DNA of 64,000 nt from Triticum aestivum (GCF_018294505.1 NC_057811.1:407985452-408049451), one strand, 5' to 3'; positions 34,246 to 45,270 are shown, counted from the first letter of the stretch. Notes: generated from the letters alone by a model not told the origin. Made by a program: numbers and translations.

Positions 34246-35968
34246 TGTTGGAAATATGCCCTAGAGGCAATAATAAATTGGTTATTATTATATTTCCTTG
34301 TTCATGATAATCGTTTATTATCCATGCTAGAATTGTATTGATAGGAAACTCAGATACATGTGTGGATACATAGACAACACCATGTCCCTAGTAAGCCTCT
34401 AGTTGACTAGCTCGTTGATCAATAGATGGTTACGGTTTCCTGACCATGGACATTGGATGTCGTTGATAACGGGATCACATCATTAGGAGAATGATGTGAT
34501 GGACAAGACCCAATCCTAAGCCTAGCACAAGATCGTGTAGTTCGTTTGCTAAGAGCTTTTCTAATGTCAAGTATCATTTCCTTAGACCATGAGATTGTGC
34601 AACTCCCGGATACCGTAGGAATGCTTTGGGTGTACCAAACGTCACAACGTAACTGGGTGGCTATAAAGGTGCACTACAGGTATCTCCGAAAGTGTCTGTT
34701 GGGTTGGCACGAATCGAGACTGGGATTTGTCACTCCGTGTAAACGGAGAGGTATCTCTGGGCCCACTCGGTAGGACATCATCATAATGTGCACAATGTGA
34801 CCAAGGAGTTGATCACGGGATGATGTGTTACGGAACGAGTAAAGAGACTTGCCGGTAACGAGATTGAACAAGGTATCGGGATACCGACGATCGAATCTCG
34901 GGCAAGTACATACCGCTAGACAAAGGGAATTGTATACGGGATTGATTGAATCCTCGACATCGTGGTTCATTCGATGAGATCATCGAGGAGCATGTGGGAG
35001 CCAACATGGGTATCCAGATCCCGCTGTTGGTTATTGACCGGAGAGTCATCTCGGTCATGTCTGCATGTCTCCCGAACCCGTAGGGTCTACACACTTAAGG
35101 TTAGGTGACGCTAGGGTTATAGAGATATTAGTATGCGGTAACCCGAAAGTTGTTCGGAGTCCCGGATGAGATCCCGGACGTCACGAGGAGTTCCGGAATG
35201 GTCCGGAGGTAAAGATTTATATATGGGAAGTCTTATTTTGGTCGCCGGAAAAGTTTCGCACTTTATCGGTATTGTACCGGGAGTGCCGAAAGGGGTCCGG
35301 GGGTCCACCAAGGGGTCCACCAGCCCCGGGGGGGCACATGGGCTGTAGGGGGTGCGCCTTGGCCTATATGGGCCAAGGGCACCAGCCCCAAGAGGCCCAT
35401 GCGCCAAGAGATAAGGAAAAGGGAGAGTCCTAAAGGGGGAAGGCACCTCCGAGGTGCCTTGGGGAAGGAAGGACTCCTCCCTGGCCGCACCCTTCCTTGG
35501 AGGAAGGGCCAAGGCTGCGCCCCCCTCTCCCTTGGCCCTATATATAGTGGGGGGAGGGAGGGCAGCAATACCTAAGCCCTGGCGCCTCCCTCTCCCTCCC
35601 GTGACACATCTCCCTCCTCCCGCAGCGCTTGGCGAAGCCCTGTTGGAATCCCGCTACTTCCACCACCACGCCGTCGTGCTGCTGGATCTCCATCAACCTC
35701 TCCTCCCCCCTTGCTGGATCAAGAAGGAGGAGACGTCGCTGCTCCGTATGTGTGTTGAACGCGGAGGTGCCGTCCGTTCGGCGCTAGAATCATCGGTGAT
35801 TTGGATCACGACGAGTACGACTCCATCAACCCCGTTCTCTTGAACGCTTCCGCTCACGATCTACAAGGGTATGTAGATGCACTCCTTCCCTCTCGTTGCT
35901 AGTAAACTCCATAGATTGATCTTGGTGATGCGTAGAATTTTTTTGAATTTCTGCTACGTTACCCAACA
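34246..35968 (+). repeat. Angela-type 3' LTR (1723 bp)
   Basis: Intact LTR with TATA box at 35537-35548. It serves as the uninterrupted reference for the 5' LTR and shows the empty site of the 4.19 kb insert. Confidence 0.94.
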
Positions 35969-36129
35969 TCCACGTCCTCAAGTTGATGCAAAATAACAGC
36001 AGTACGAATTTCAGAACGTAGACCCGCTACATATCTTTCAACAAAGAAAACTTCACTAGAATGAGGATTTGCTAACAGAATTTGGTGGCGGAGATTTTCG
36101 AATTTGGTGGTGTAATCATCTACAGACCC

Positions 36130-36875
36130 TCACTGACTAAGCAACAACAATTGACGCATGTGAAACTTGTGCCTATTCCTCCCCCATTTCTCTTGTACTG
36201 CAGTGTGCAATTCGTGCCAGTGCACAAATTGCCGGCGTTTCTGGGCCATCTTGAGCCACAGCGCCGCATTCCCAACACAATTGAGAGAAGCAAATTTAAC
36301 TTTCATGTGCTCAGAAACCCCATATATCTCGAAATACAGTTCACAATTGTCCAACCACACCTGGTGATCTTCCCCATCGAACTTGGGAAAGTCCATTTTG
36401 GGCGTGCTGCCCATGTGCGGACGAAGGGAATGATGTGAAGGTGTAAATAGGGGCATACCGTTGCCCGGAGGCATATCAGGGAATCGAGGATCTCCCAGAA
36501 CTGACCCCGTGGTTGGTGATGCCCGCCGTGCCCATTTGGGCGGTCCTCGCCTTGCGTGTGCACGGACGGTGGTGTCAGGCTCGCCGCGGCCGGACCTTGG
36601 GGCCGCGCCGGAGGTGCCTCGAGCGCCTCCAGTCGGGCTGTCGCATCCTCGGCATGGAGCTGGAGAAGCGCCGCGGACTCGGAGAGGCTCTTGGTCGTGG
36701 AATCCATGGATTTCATCCACGCCGCCATGCCCTTCAGCTGCTCGGCGATGTCGGCGAGCTTGGCGTTGGTCTCCGTGTTCTGTTGCCCCACCGACCCCAT
36801 CGCCGCCGAGATCTGTTGCTCTACCGCCGACGGGCCACGCTTCTTCGGCGCCAGCTCCGACTCCCGATCGTCCAA
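36130..36875 (-). pseudogene. Reina-type gag N-terminal part
   Basis: The frame from 36875 begins MDDRESELAPKK and carries a long coiled-coil-like stretch, then shifts frame near 36510-36530 into TPKMDFPKFDG ... WLDNCELYFEIYGV, the retrotransposon gag core. A TGA near 36129-36131 interrupts it, after which similarity continues in the same frame to the Copia insertion at 35969. Gag would build the particle that carries element RNA. Two lesions plus the Copia insertion inactivate it. The PBS at 36981-36997 lies just upstream on the minus strand. Confidence 0.8.
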
Positions 36876-36980
36876 CCAGATCAGCGGTTCCTGCCGAGCG
36901 ATTGGAATTACAGCGGTGGACGAATCCTCCGCTTACCGCACTACGGACTGATGGATCGCGCGTCACCGCGATGGATCGAA

Positions 36981-37235
36981 CGACCTTTGATACCAATTGT
37001 TAAGTCTCTGCTTACAATCTCGAATTCCAGAGGAAGTAGCTAGGGTTACAGGAGGAAGAGGAAAGTGGGGAATTGCTTCTGCTAATCGACAACCCTTCCC
37101 GTCTCCCCCTGCTGCTCTTTATCTCTCGCTGCCGTGACGCCGCACTGGGTTCCTCCTGCCCTCCAGGCCCGGTCCAGCAGGCGTGAGCGGCGACAGGCCT
37201 TGGGCCTCCTTTCTGGGTTGGGCCGTGGCATAACA
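36981..37235 (-). repeat. Reina-type 5' LTR and primer-binding site
   Basis: LTR is 36999-37235 (237 bp), minus-strand ends TGTTATGCC and CTTAACA. The minus-strand sequence ATTGGTATCAAAGGTCG directly after it (36981-36997) is an initiator-Met type PBS. TSD copy TGGAG follows at 37236-37240. Confidence 0.9.
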
Positions 37236-37240
37236 TGGAG

Positions 37241-38409
37241 CATACATACGCGCTTGCTCTTGCTTCATGCCCAAGGAGAAGAACGATCGGCCGCCGTTGC
37301 CGGTGCCTGTCGCCGTCCAGCGTCTACCACGCCCAACGTCTTCCCGGCGCACGCACGGCCCAGGCCAAGCTCAGCGGAGCACGTAGCACGTAAGAGGTGG
37401 ACCATCCCAATCCACCAGCACCACGCCACCACGCCGCGGCATAGGATTCCCTGGCGACGGCGACGCGAGCTCTGGCGGTCATAGACAACTGCTAGCACAC
37501 ACATGGATGGAGCGCCATCTTTTTCCAAAAGTGTCGCTACTGCTGCTAGCTGAGCAGCAGCTAGCCGGTGGTCCGGAGCGGTGGAGCCCCGCGCGCGCAT
37601 GCATGCATGCATGCACGGATGCCCTGTCCTCGACCGTCGATGCGCACAGCGAGGGAGGGAGAGCCTTTTTGCGCCAAGAACAAGCCTGGAATCCTGCACC
37701 GCCAGCCGGCCGGCGAACTATTAGCAATTGATTAACCACTCGGTCCGGGTGCAATGAGCCGATGACTGCCTGTCTGCCCGTCTGACCGATCTGGGTGGAA
37801 GTTAAAGGCCTGTCAGGAGTAGTACATGTGGGCGGTTGCCGTCGCTGACAGGCCTTGACTCTTGACCGCCGACATTTGCATCGCAGGCGTGGAGATGCCC
37901 CGAGCTGTACACGCGGCCCTGGCAAGGCCGGCCGTGCGCGCGTGCGTGCGTACTCCTGCCACCGGAATCAAATTATTGCGGTGATATCTTGCTGGTGATG
38001 ATGATATAACGCTCACTGACCGGCCGGTGGATTCTCTCGTGCTTGCTACAGCGCTGGTCATTGCTGGTCTCTGTTCTCGTGGACGGTGGTTCAATCACAT
38101 GATCTTGAGCTGCCGCTGCTAGCTGGTGGCTGGAGAAAGTGGGGGTTCCTTTGCTGCACCCACCGTATGTTGATGGAGTTGTCTACGCTGGCTGGCCGGT
38201 GCCTTTTGATCGATGGGTGCAGTGGTCGTGGGTAGCTTTGCCCCAGTCGGGAGACATGCACATATCACGGATCCATCCAAGCAAAGCTTCACAAGAGCAA
38301 CATTCAAAAAAAAAAAAAAAAGCTTCACAAGAGCACTTCCTCATGCCTGCTAATGTCGAGCCATGCAATACCCTCCCCCGCCTGCATCTAACATTCAGGC
38401 TATTGGTAG
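37241..38409. other. GC-rich intergenic sequence without recognised gene
   Basis: Continuous with 19000-19252 before the Reina insertion. It contains a GCATGCATGCATGCAT run near 37598-37615 and several short inverted repeats. Open frames up to about 145 codons are present on both strands, but none shows a known domain. It may be low-copy sequence. Confidence 0.5.
38285..38335. mobile_element. Tiny poly(A) insertion with 15-bp target-site duplication
   Basis: AGCTTCACAAGAGCA occurs at 38285-38299 and 38321-38335, enclosing ACATTC followed by 15 A's. This is the layout left by an extremely 5'-truncated retroposition (LINE-driven, target-primed). Slippage duplication is the alternative. Confidence 0.6.
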
Positions 38410-39877
38410 TGTTGAGTATCATGATTATTTAGGAAGCATACGATAGATTAGAATTTGTTCTAACTTGTCTTATATTTTAAGATGATCATGTATTTTTATA
38501 TATATGTCCACGAGACTCAAGCAATAAACAACCAATTCCATCAATCTCTTTCTATTCCTTCTACATGGTATCAACATAACCGCTGATCCACAACCCCAGC
38601 CGCCGCTTCCACACCGTGCCACCCCAGGGCAGTTGATCTCCGTGAACGCCACCGGAGGGCGCGTCGCCCGTACCTAGGATTCGTCCGCCGGTCCTGTTGA
38701 TCAACTGCCCTAGAGTGTCTTTTTCCCGATCCTTGGATCCGGGTTTTTTCTCGCGCGCCGGTCATCTTAATCGGCGTTTCTTTTTAGTTTTTCGATTTAA
38801 GATCGTTTTGCGCCGCCGCACGCGGCCGCCCGACGACCCTCGCGCATCTCTGCTCCTACAACAGCATGACTACCCGGCCACTTCATCGACTAGGCGGCCT
38901 CACTTGACGCGGCTGCCGGACGGCCGTCATCCGCGCATCCGTCCGCCCGTCATTCTGCGCCGCTCGTCGTTCTGCGCCGCCCGTCGTCACCTTCATCCTA
39001 TTAGGATCCTGCACTAACCACACCTCCATCCCGCTCGGCTGCATCACTCCGCCGGCCCTTGGCACCGTCACCCATGTGATGCGTTTGACCGGCTGCGCAC
39101 CTTGCACCCCGCTCGGGCGTGGGCCGCGTGCACGCGCCAACTATTCGTGCGTAGCCTCGGTGGCTCGGCCACTTCATCACCGAACAACGTCCCCAACCTC
39201 GCGAGCGATCGGATTGATCACCCGCCTGCCCGTGTTGCGCCACATCCACACCGCGCGACCGACCTGGCCAGTCACTTGCGTGCACCTCTGCAGGTCCCGT
39301 GAAGATTGTCCCTGAGTGCAGTGCGCCCTCCACCGATCGAGCAACGGGGCGCCACTGTGTTGCCCCATCGCGCCATAGCGCCGCCATCCGGTGGTTCTCC
39401 CCGCTGCTACACCGACCTACACATTGTCGTTGCATCGTCTCTTCGGGCCGTAGCGCCGCGACGCGTGGTCCGCGTCGCCGCCCCGAGGCCATCCCTGAGG
39501 TTGCACTGACTCATGCGTTGCCGCTTTGTCGCCCCTTCGGGTCGTAGCACCGCTGCGCGCCGTCCACGCTGCCGCCCCAAGGCCGCCTCTGCGGTTGCAC
39601 CGATCCACGTGCAGCCACTACGTCACCCCTTCGGGTCGTAGTGCCGCAGCACGCGGTCCATTTCACTATCCACACGCGTCGACTTATATGTGGTATGCAC
39701 CGCACCACCTCCCTTGACATGAGAATGCCATCGTCCACGAAACGTCACCGTATACTCCAAGATGATGACATACTCCTATATATATGTCCACCAGACTCAA
39801 ACAATAGACAATCAATTTCACCAATCCCTCTCTAGTCCTTAATCAATTCCACCGATCCCCTCCCTATTCGTTCTACA
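38410..39877 (+). mobile_element. Small non-coding LTR element (TRIM-like or Copia derivative)
   Basis: Left LTR 38410-38565 (TGTTGAG ... TTCTACA) is followed at once by TGGTATCAACAT, a PBS matching initiator tRNA-Met in its first eight bases. The right LTR, about 39715-39877, shares the order GATGAT-ATG/ACA, TATATATATGTCCAC, GAGACTCAA/CAGACTCAA, CAATCNATTNCA and TTCTACA but is clearly diverged and has a local duplication. Flanks are GGTAG (38405-38409) and GGTAC (39878-39882), a 4/5 match TSD. The 1.15 kb interior is GC-rich and has no coding domain. No good PPT is visible before the right LTR. TATATATATG in each LTR is a possible TATA box. Confidence 0.65.
39430..39660 (+). repeat. GC-rich tandem repeat in small LTR element
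   Basis: Three diverged copies of a unit of about 95-105 bp beginning CTTCGGG(T/C)CGTAG (near 39439, 39535, 39629) with GCCGC and GTTGCAC phrases. It probably derives from duplication within the interior. Confidence 0.6.
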
Positions 39878-39882
39878 GGTAC

Positions 39883-40637
39883 ACTTGTGTTTTACTTTTC
39901 CGACAAAACCCAAGCCCATCGTGCGTGATGTGTCCAACTGCCCATCTCTCTTTTGTTTAGGTTATCACGTTGCTTGGGCCCACCTATGATGATACTGGAT
40001 TAGGGAGCTGGAAGAATGTGGTTTGTGCTGTCACTAAGGGCTGATTCGTGGTGTGTTCTGTCACTAATGACTAATTTGTGATGCCAACTGTCCTACTGGC
40101 TTACACTTTTGGCGCATGTGGCTAGCTAGCTAGGGAGTGGGTAATCCTACGGGACCACGCAATCTAAGAGCAAGCAATCTAATCAAGAGGAAAAGTTGTT
40201 TGCCAAACAACTGGTTTCGTCATCATTCCATTATGTATTACGCAATCTAAGAGCAAGCGAAATTCAAATATATATGTGGTACACTGTTGTTTGTAGACAA
40301 AGAGCCCAGCGACTTGCTCATTCTCGGCAACGCTTATCGCAACTTTTGGGAGTAGAAAATGACAAGTTGAGAAGTTGGTGCCGAGAAGTATCGATCACCA
40401 CGCAGGGTGTGAGCCAAACACGGGCCAACAACGGTAACGTGCAGCTGAAAGATTGAGAGCAGCGACCACACTAGTTATACATGGCGCGTACGCCGATTTC
40501 ACAGGAAGCTTAGATAATAACGTCTCACTTTAATCAGGGACCTGGCTACGCCTATACGAGGGATGATTTGGTGGTACCCTTCTGCTGATGATGAGGGATG
40601 ATTTGGTGGTCCTCTTCTACTGATGATGTGACTCGAT
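39883..40637. other. Intergenic sequence without recognised gene
   Basis: Contains a short direct repeat, ACGCAATCTAAGAGCAAGC, at about 40156 and 40239, and a duplicated GGGATGATTTGGTGGT phrase near 40559 and 40593. No coding evidence. Confidence 0.5.
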
Positions 40638-40790
40638 CCCCAAATCCAACCGTCGAACTCAAACGGGCGTCCGTTTTATTCGGATTTTATTCATTTGGAT
40701 CGGCAAAACAAATCCAAATAGACATTGCAAATAATTTTAAAGCAACAATATAAACATTAACATCCACAAAAGTCCAGTCCAAAACATTTC

Positions 40791-40803
40791 TTAACTAAAC
40801 CTG
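40791..40803. repeat. Degenerate target-site duplication of the LINE
   Basis: TTAACTAAACCTG here matches TTGATAAGCCCG at 44239-44250 apart from three transitions and one indel. It lies directly outside the poly(A) end of the LINE (T8 at 40805-40812 on the plus strand). Confidence 0.5.
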
Positions 40804-40896
40804 ATTTTTTTTAAACGGAGGCAAAAAATTTGCCTCATCCATTAAATAAAAGAGAATAGAGTTTGTTACAAGCCACTGAAATACACGACATGCGGA

Positions 40897-41960
40897 TTAC
40901 TCGCGCGTGATAAAAGACCCTAATTTCTTAGCTCCGGCGATGACCCAAAGGTTTGCCTCGATGGAGATGGACGAAAGCAAGATTGGCGGCGGGGCACTCT
41001 TATGCTTAAAAACCCTTGCGTTCCGCTCGTTCCAAACTGTCCAAGAGACTAGCATGGTGATGGAGGCCTTCGCTTGACGATCTGGCATTCCTTGGACGCA
41101 AGTGCTTGCCCACCAATCTTCAACCGTTTCAAACAAGAGCCAAGCGGAAGTGTCGAGCCCGAGCATGGGGAATTTCCCAATGACCAGAGACCAAAGGCGC
41201 CGGGTGTAGCGACACTTGTAGAAGAGATGAGGCCCACACTCTTGCACTCTCTTGCAGAGAGGGCAAACATCACAATTTGGCCATCCTCGCTTTGCCAATC
41301 TATCCGTCGTCCAGATTCTATCTTGAAGAGCTAGCCAAGCAAACAAATTAACTTTTGGAGGCGCCCAAACCTTCCAAACCATCCCGTCCATGGGCGACAG
41401 GACCATCCCTAGGAATTGTGCCCTGTATGCGGAAGTCGCCGAGTACTGCCCATTGCTCGTATGCTTCCAAATGATTTCATCCTCGGTGAGCTCGTCAAGG
41501 TGGACCTCGTTAAGAAGCATCCAAAGAGTGAAAAACTGCGTGATGTGCTCGGCGGTTACATTGGTGGGGGTTTTGATCTTTAGGATCCACGCGTTGTGCT
41601 TGAGGGCCTCCTGACCTGCCAACTTTTTCTCTTGGAGGCTTCGAAAATGAGTGGGACAATGTCTTTTGGCGAACGCGCAAGAAGCCAAGGAGAGTCCCAA
41701 AAGGGTGTCCTCGCGCCGTTACCAACGGTGATGGCGGTTGAGGCATAGAAAAAATTGAGGTTCTCCGCATCACATGGGTTTCCCATCCCCACCCACATCT
41801 TGTTGGGCTCTTTCCATCCGTACCACGGCCATCGTAACCGGAGAACCCTCGTAAACTTGGAGGTGTTCAGGACCCCAGCCCTCCGTACGAAAGAGGCCGG
41901 CAAACTTTCTCCCAGTTCACCTTGCATTTGGCCCCCGATGTGTTTTCCGAGCCGGACCAT
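40897..41960 (-). pseudogene. LINE C-terminal zf-RVT region
   Basis: Frames 41580-41960 and 40897-41700 (frameshift between) encode the end of the LINE ORF2. Landmarks are NGARTPFWDSPWL (the 'W.D.W' segment), IIWKHTSNGQYSATSAY, then VWKVWAPPKVNLFAWLAL, CDVCPLCKRV and HLFYKCRYTRRLWS. Together these form the zf-RVT domain with its C-x2-C ... H-x4-C pattern intact. The domain binds template RNA in relatives. A natural TAA/TGA-type end follows near 40897. Confidence 0.85.
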
Positions 41961-44237
41961 AGGAAGGCTCGTTCAAGATTGTTGATGTTGTGGAGGATGG
42001 TTGGCGGTATGACCAACGGGGTGGCGGAGTAGACCACTTGGGAAGTGATCACGGACTTGACGAGGGTCGTTCGCCCGATGGTGGTGATGTTTCGGCTATC
42101 ATACGTTGGCAACTTGCTTGCCACTTTGTCCACGAGGAATTGGAAGTCCACCAATTTCAGCTTCCACACGGAGAGGGGGAGACCCAAGTATCGCAAAGTA
42201 AAAGACGCCCGCGCAGCCGGCAAGCTTTGAGTTAGGGAATCCAAATCGAGGTGGTTGCAATGAATGGGCACCACCGAGCTCTTTTGGAAATTGGTGCAAA
42301 GACCCGTAACAACCCCAAATCCCCTCAAAATGCTAGCAAAGTTGTCAACATCCTACTTGATTGGTGCCAGAAAGACGGCCACGTCGTCCGCGTAGAGAGA
42401 AGTCCTCATCATGCCCCCCTTCCCTAGATTTTACGGAGGAGCCCCTTCTTTGTTGCCACATCAAGGATTTTTTGGAGCGGGTCGATGACGATGACAAAGA
42501 GAAATGGGGAAATAGGGTCTCCGTGCCGAAGCCCCTTCCCATGCTTTATTGGACAGCCGACAATACCATTAAGGATTGTCCTCGAGGATGAAGAGCTAAG
42601 GAGGGCCGCGATCCAATCCTTGAATTTACTTGGAAATCCTCGCTGCTGGAGGAGGTCAAGCAACTACTCCCACTTCACGGAGTCAAAGGCCTTGCGGATG
42701 TCGAGCTTGAAGAGGAGGGATGGGGTCTTCCTCTTGTGTAGGCGCCGGGCAAGGTTGCGGACATACAAGAAATTGCCGTGAATGCTTCTTGTTTTGATGA
42801 AAGCGCTTTGGGCATTAGAGACGAGATTTTTCATGTGTGGGCCTAGTCTCATGGATAGCACCTTCGCAATAATCTTTGCGATCGCGTGGATGAGGCTGAT
42901 GGGTCTATAGTCGGCGATCTCCTCAGCCCCTTTCTTCTTGGGCAAGAGCACCACATTTGCGGAGTTGAGCCACTGGAGGTTGGAGGTGTGTAGGCAGTCA
43001 AAATGTGTGATCACCCTCATGAGATCAGGCTTAATGATGTCCCAACACCTCTTAAAGAAGAGACCCATGAACCCATCCGGCCCCGGCGCCTTGTCACTTG
43101 GCATGTCGTTGATCGCATCCAGGACCTCACTCTCGGCCATTGGGGAGCCAAGGTCATGCAAGTCAAGAGGCTCCAAATTTAGCTCATCCCAATTGAAATC
43201 TTTGTGGCATCGGGGGCCTCTCTTCATGACATTGGAAAAATGGTCATGGATTATCTTTTCTTTGGTGTCGTGCTCGGTGACCCAACCATGCTCATTTTTT
43301 ATTCTATGGATATGCTTTTTTCTCCGCCTTGCATTGACTCGGCGATGGAAGAATTTTGTATTGGCATCCCCATCTCTAAGGTTGGAAATTCTCGCACATT
43401 GCTTCTTGCACGATCTTTCGAGCGCCGCCAAGGCGATGACCCTTCTCTTGAGCCTGGCCCAGAGCTCAATTTCCTCGGTGGAGAGGAGCCTATCCTCTTG
43501 GGCGATGTCGAGGCGAAATATCACCAAGAGCATGGCCTGGTGGTGAATTTTAGCCTTGGCGAAAAGACCTCTACTCCATTCAGAGAGGCGGAGAGCCGTC
43601 TTCTTGAGCTTGTGGTAAAGAATGAGGTATGGCTCAGTGTGGTCGACCCTCTCGTTCCATGCCTTTTGAACCACCTCGTTGAACCCGGGCATGGATGCCC
43701 AGAAGTTCTCAAATTTAAACACTTGAGGCCTTCTTGGTCCCTTTTCCTCAGCAAGAAGAAGCGAACAATGGTCGAAGAGAGAGGAGGAAAGCGCATTAAG
43801 GACACGAGTGTTGAAAGTTGTGTCCCACTCGGCGTTGCAGAAAAAAGAGTCAAGCTTGCATAAGGTTGGATTTGCCCTCTCTTTGCTCCAAGTGAATCTC
43901 CGGTTTTGAAGGTGGATCTCTTTGAGCTCACAACTGTGGAGCGTTGCCATGAAACGGTTGATCCTGCCACGGTTGTCATTTCTCTTATTTTTATCTCGCG
44001 CCCGGTAGATTAGGTTGAAATCGCCCGTGGCAAGCCAGGCCACGCCGGTCGGTGGTTTCTCTGCCAGTAGCTCGGAAAAGAAGGCATCTTTGCAAGAGGA
44101 GTCCGAGGGACCGTAGACGGAGGTGATCTTGAAGAGCATGTCGGTCCCTCGCACACTGACCATGGCGGAAAGGGAGAACACCGTGGTGTTGATGCAGGAA
44201 ACATTCACAAGGAGGTCATCCCAAAGACATAATAAAA
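41867..44237 (-). pseudogene. LINE ORF2: partial endonuclease and reverse transcriptase
   Basis: The main frame, 42664-44208 (about 514 codons), and adjoining frames carry endonuclease motifs TSVYGPSD, ATGDFNLIYRARDKN, NRRFTWSKE and SLFDHCSLLL. They are followed by RT motifs DKAPGPDGFMGLFFKRCW, VVLLPKKKGAEEIADYRPIS, SAFIKTRSIHGN and LFKLDIRKAFDSVKW. An in-frame stop ends this frame at 42664. The next frame (42424-42663) carries GLRHGDPISPFLFV. The catalytic YADD is at 42383-42394 after another frameshift in a C-run near 42412-42418, and a further stop follows. All key residues seen are kept, but the reading frame is broken at least three times. Confidence 0.88.
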
Positions 44238-44359
44238 GTTGATAAGCCCGTCGCGGCTGCGGCCACCGTCATTTTCAGTTGCCGCCATCCTCCTCCTCTT
44301 CGTCGCCAGTGAGGTCGACGTACGACGGTGGATACCAGAGGCGGGCTGGCGGCCCCTGC

Positions 44360-44830
44360 TGTCGGTGTCAAAACCGGCGGATCTCGGGTAGGGGGTCCTG
44401 AACTGTGCGTCTAAGGTCGATGGTAACAGGAGACGGGGGACACGATGTTTACCCAGGTTCGGGCCCTCTTGATGGAGGTAATACCCTACTTCCTGCTTGA
44501 TTGATCTTGATGAATATGAGGATTACAAGAGTTGATCCACCACGAGATCGTAATGGCTAAACCTTAGATGTCTAGCCTGTATGATTGTGATTGCCTCTAC
44601 GGACTAAACCCTCCGGTTTATATAGACACCGGAGGGGCCTAGGGTTGTACAAAGTCGGTTTACAGAGGAAGGAATCTTCATATCCGAATGCCAAGCTTGC
44701 CTTCCACGCAAAGGAGAGTCCCATCCGGACACGGGAAGAAGTCTTCTGTCTTGTATCTTCATAGCCCATCAGTCCGGCCCACGTTACATAGCCCGGACGC
44801 TCGAGGACCCCTTAATCCAGGACTCCCTCA
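44360..44830 (-). repeat. Fatima-like 3' LTR
   Basis: Canonical TG/CA ends. A palindromic CCTCCGG TTTATATAGA CACCGGAGG block at about 44610-44636 holds the TATA box (TATATAAA on the minus strand, 44616-44626). The PPT adjoins it at 44831. Confidence 0.85.
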
Positions 44831-45260
44831 GTAGCCCCTGAACCAGGCTTCAATGACGATGTGTCCGACGCGCAGATTTGTCTTCGGCATTGCAAGGCGG
44901 GTTCCTCCTCCGAATACTCCAAAGCAGCCTTCGAACACAGAAAACGTGTCCGGTTCTGCAAAACAAGTACCACACACAACCGCAGAGAGTATGGTATTTC
45001 ATGAGTCCCATCTACTGACAACTTTTGTAGCGAGACGTTACGTCCCTGACCGGTCATTATTTCGAACTGTTTTTTAGCCTCCCGCTCCACGTTTCAAGAT
45101 GTGGTTTTCATTAGCACGTCTTGTCGAAGCAGAGATCGTGTCCCCTTATTGCGGGATTCTCATCAATACGGGCGTGGGTAATCCAACCGCGCCGTCTGCA
45201 CGGCCCTTGGGGAATAGGTGAGTTTTAAGGCGAATGGGGAGGCGCTTGATATTTGCTGCC

Positions 45261-45270
45261 TTTATAAAGA
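45261..45270 (+). promoter_or_regulatory. TATA box of the antisense accessory gene
   Basis: TTTATAAAGA lies 108 bp before the ATG at 45378 and is followed by a CT-rich leader. It indicates that the antisense gene has its own promoter, independent of the LTR. Confidence 0.55.

Larger units (their letters stand above)
23257..35968 (+). mobile_element. Angela/WIS-type Copia retrotransposon, nested in Reina gag
   Basis: Both LTRs start TGTTGGAAATATGCCC and end TTACCCAACA, the recalled ends of the Angela/WIS/BARE group. The TSD is TCCAC (23252-23256, 35969-35973). The 5' LTR is 23257-29170 with a 4.19 kb insert; the 3' LTR is 34246-35968. Interior 29171-34245 is 5.08 kb, with PBS and PPT in place. 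Copia gene order can be followed: gag, protease, integrase, reverse transcriptase, RNase H. Every segment is broken; the longest frame is about 112 codons. LTRs differ at only about 15 positions in 1.72 kb by eye, so the insertion is young although the coding region is dead. Confidence 0.92.
19258..37235 (-). mobile_element. Reina-type chromodomain Gypsy retrotransposon, split by Copia
   Basis: A complete minus-strand Ty3/Gypsy element flanked by TSD TGGAG (19253-19257, 37236-37240). LTRs are short (19258-19508, 251 bp; 36999-37235, 237 bp). Without the Copia insertion and its duplicated TCCAC (12,717 bp) it is about 5.26 kb. Small size, short LTRs, a single gag-pol polyprotein and a chromodomain-like C terminus fit the Reina clade of chromoviruses, a recalled association. 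Gene order on the minus strand is gag, protease, reverse transcriptase, RNase H, integrase, chromodomain. By eye the LTRs differ by five substitutions and one 13-14 bp duplication, so it is a moderately young insertion. Confidence 0.88.
40804..44238 (-). mobile_element. 5'-truncated L1-type LINE
   Basis: Minus-strand non-LTR retrotransposon ending in a short poly(A) tract (T8 at 40805-40812) after an inverted repeat GAGGCAAA/TTTGCCTC (40817-40835). Coding order is endonuclease (C-terminal two thirds), reverse transcriptase, zf-RVT. The N-terminal endonuclease and any ORF1 are missing, a normal result of incomplete reverse transcription. It inserted into the 3' untranslated part of the Harbinger element, just after that ORF's stop codon. 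Confidence 0.85.

Noticed and set aside
36461..37043. Plus-strand frames of about 130-180 codons
   Set aside because: Antisense to gag N-terminus of the Reina-type element; no independent support.
37265..37925. Cys/Arg-rich minus-strand frames near a CATGCATG run
   Set aside because: No domain, no clear promoter or splice structure, composition-driven.
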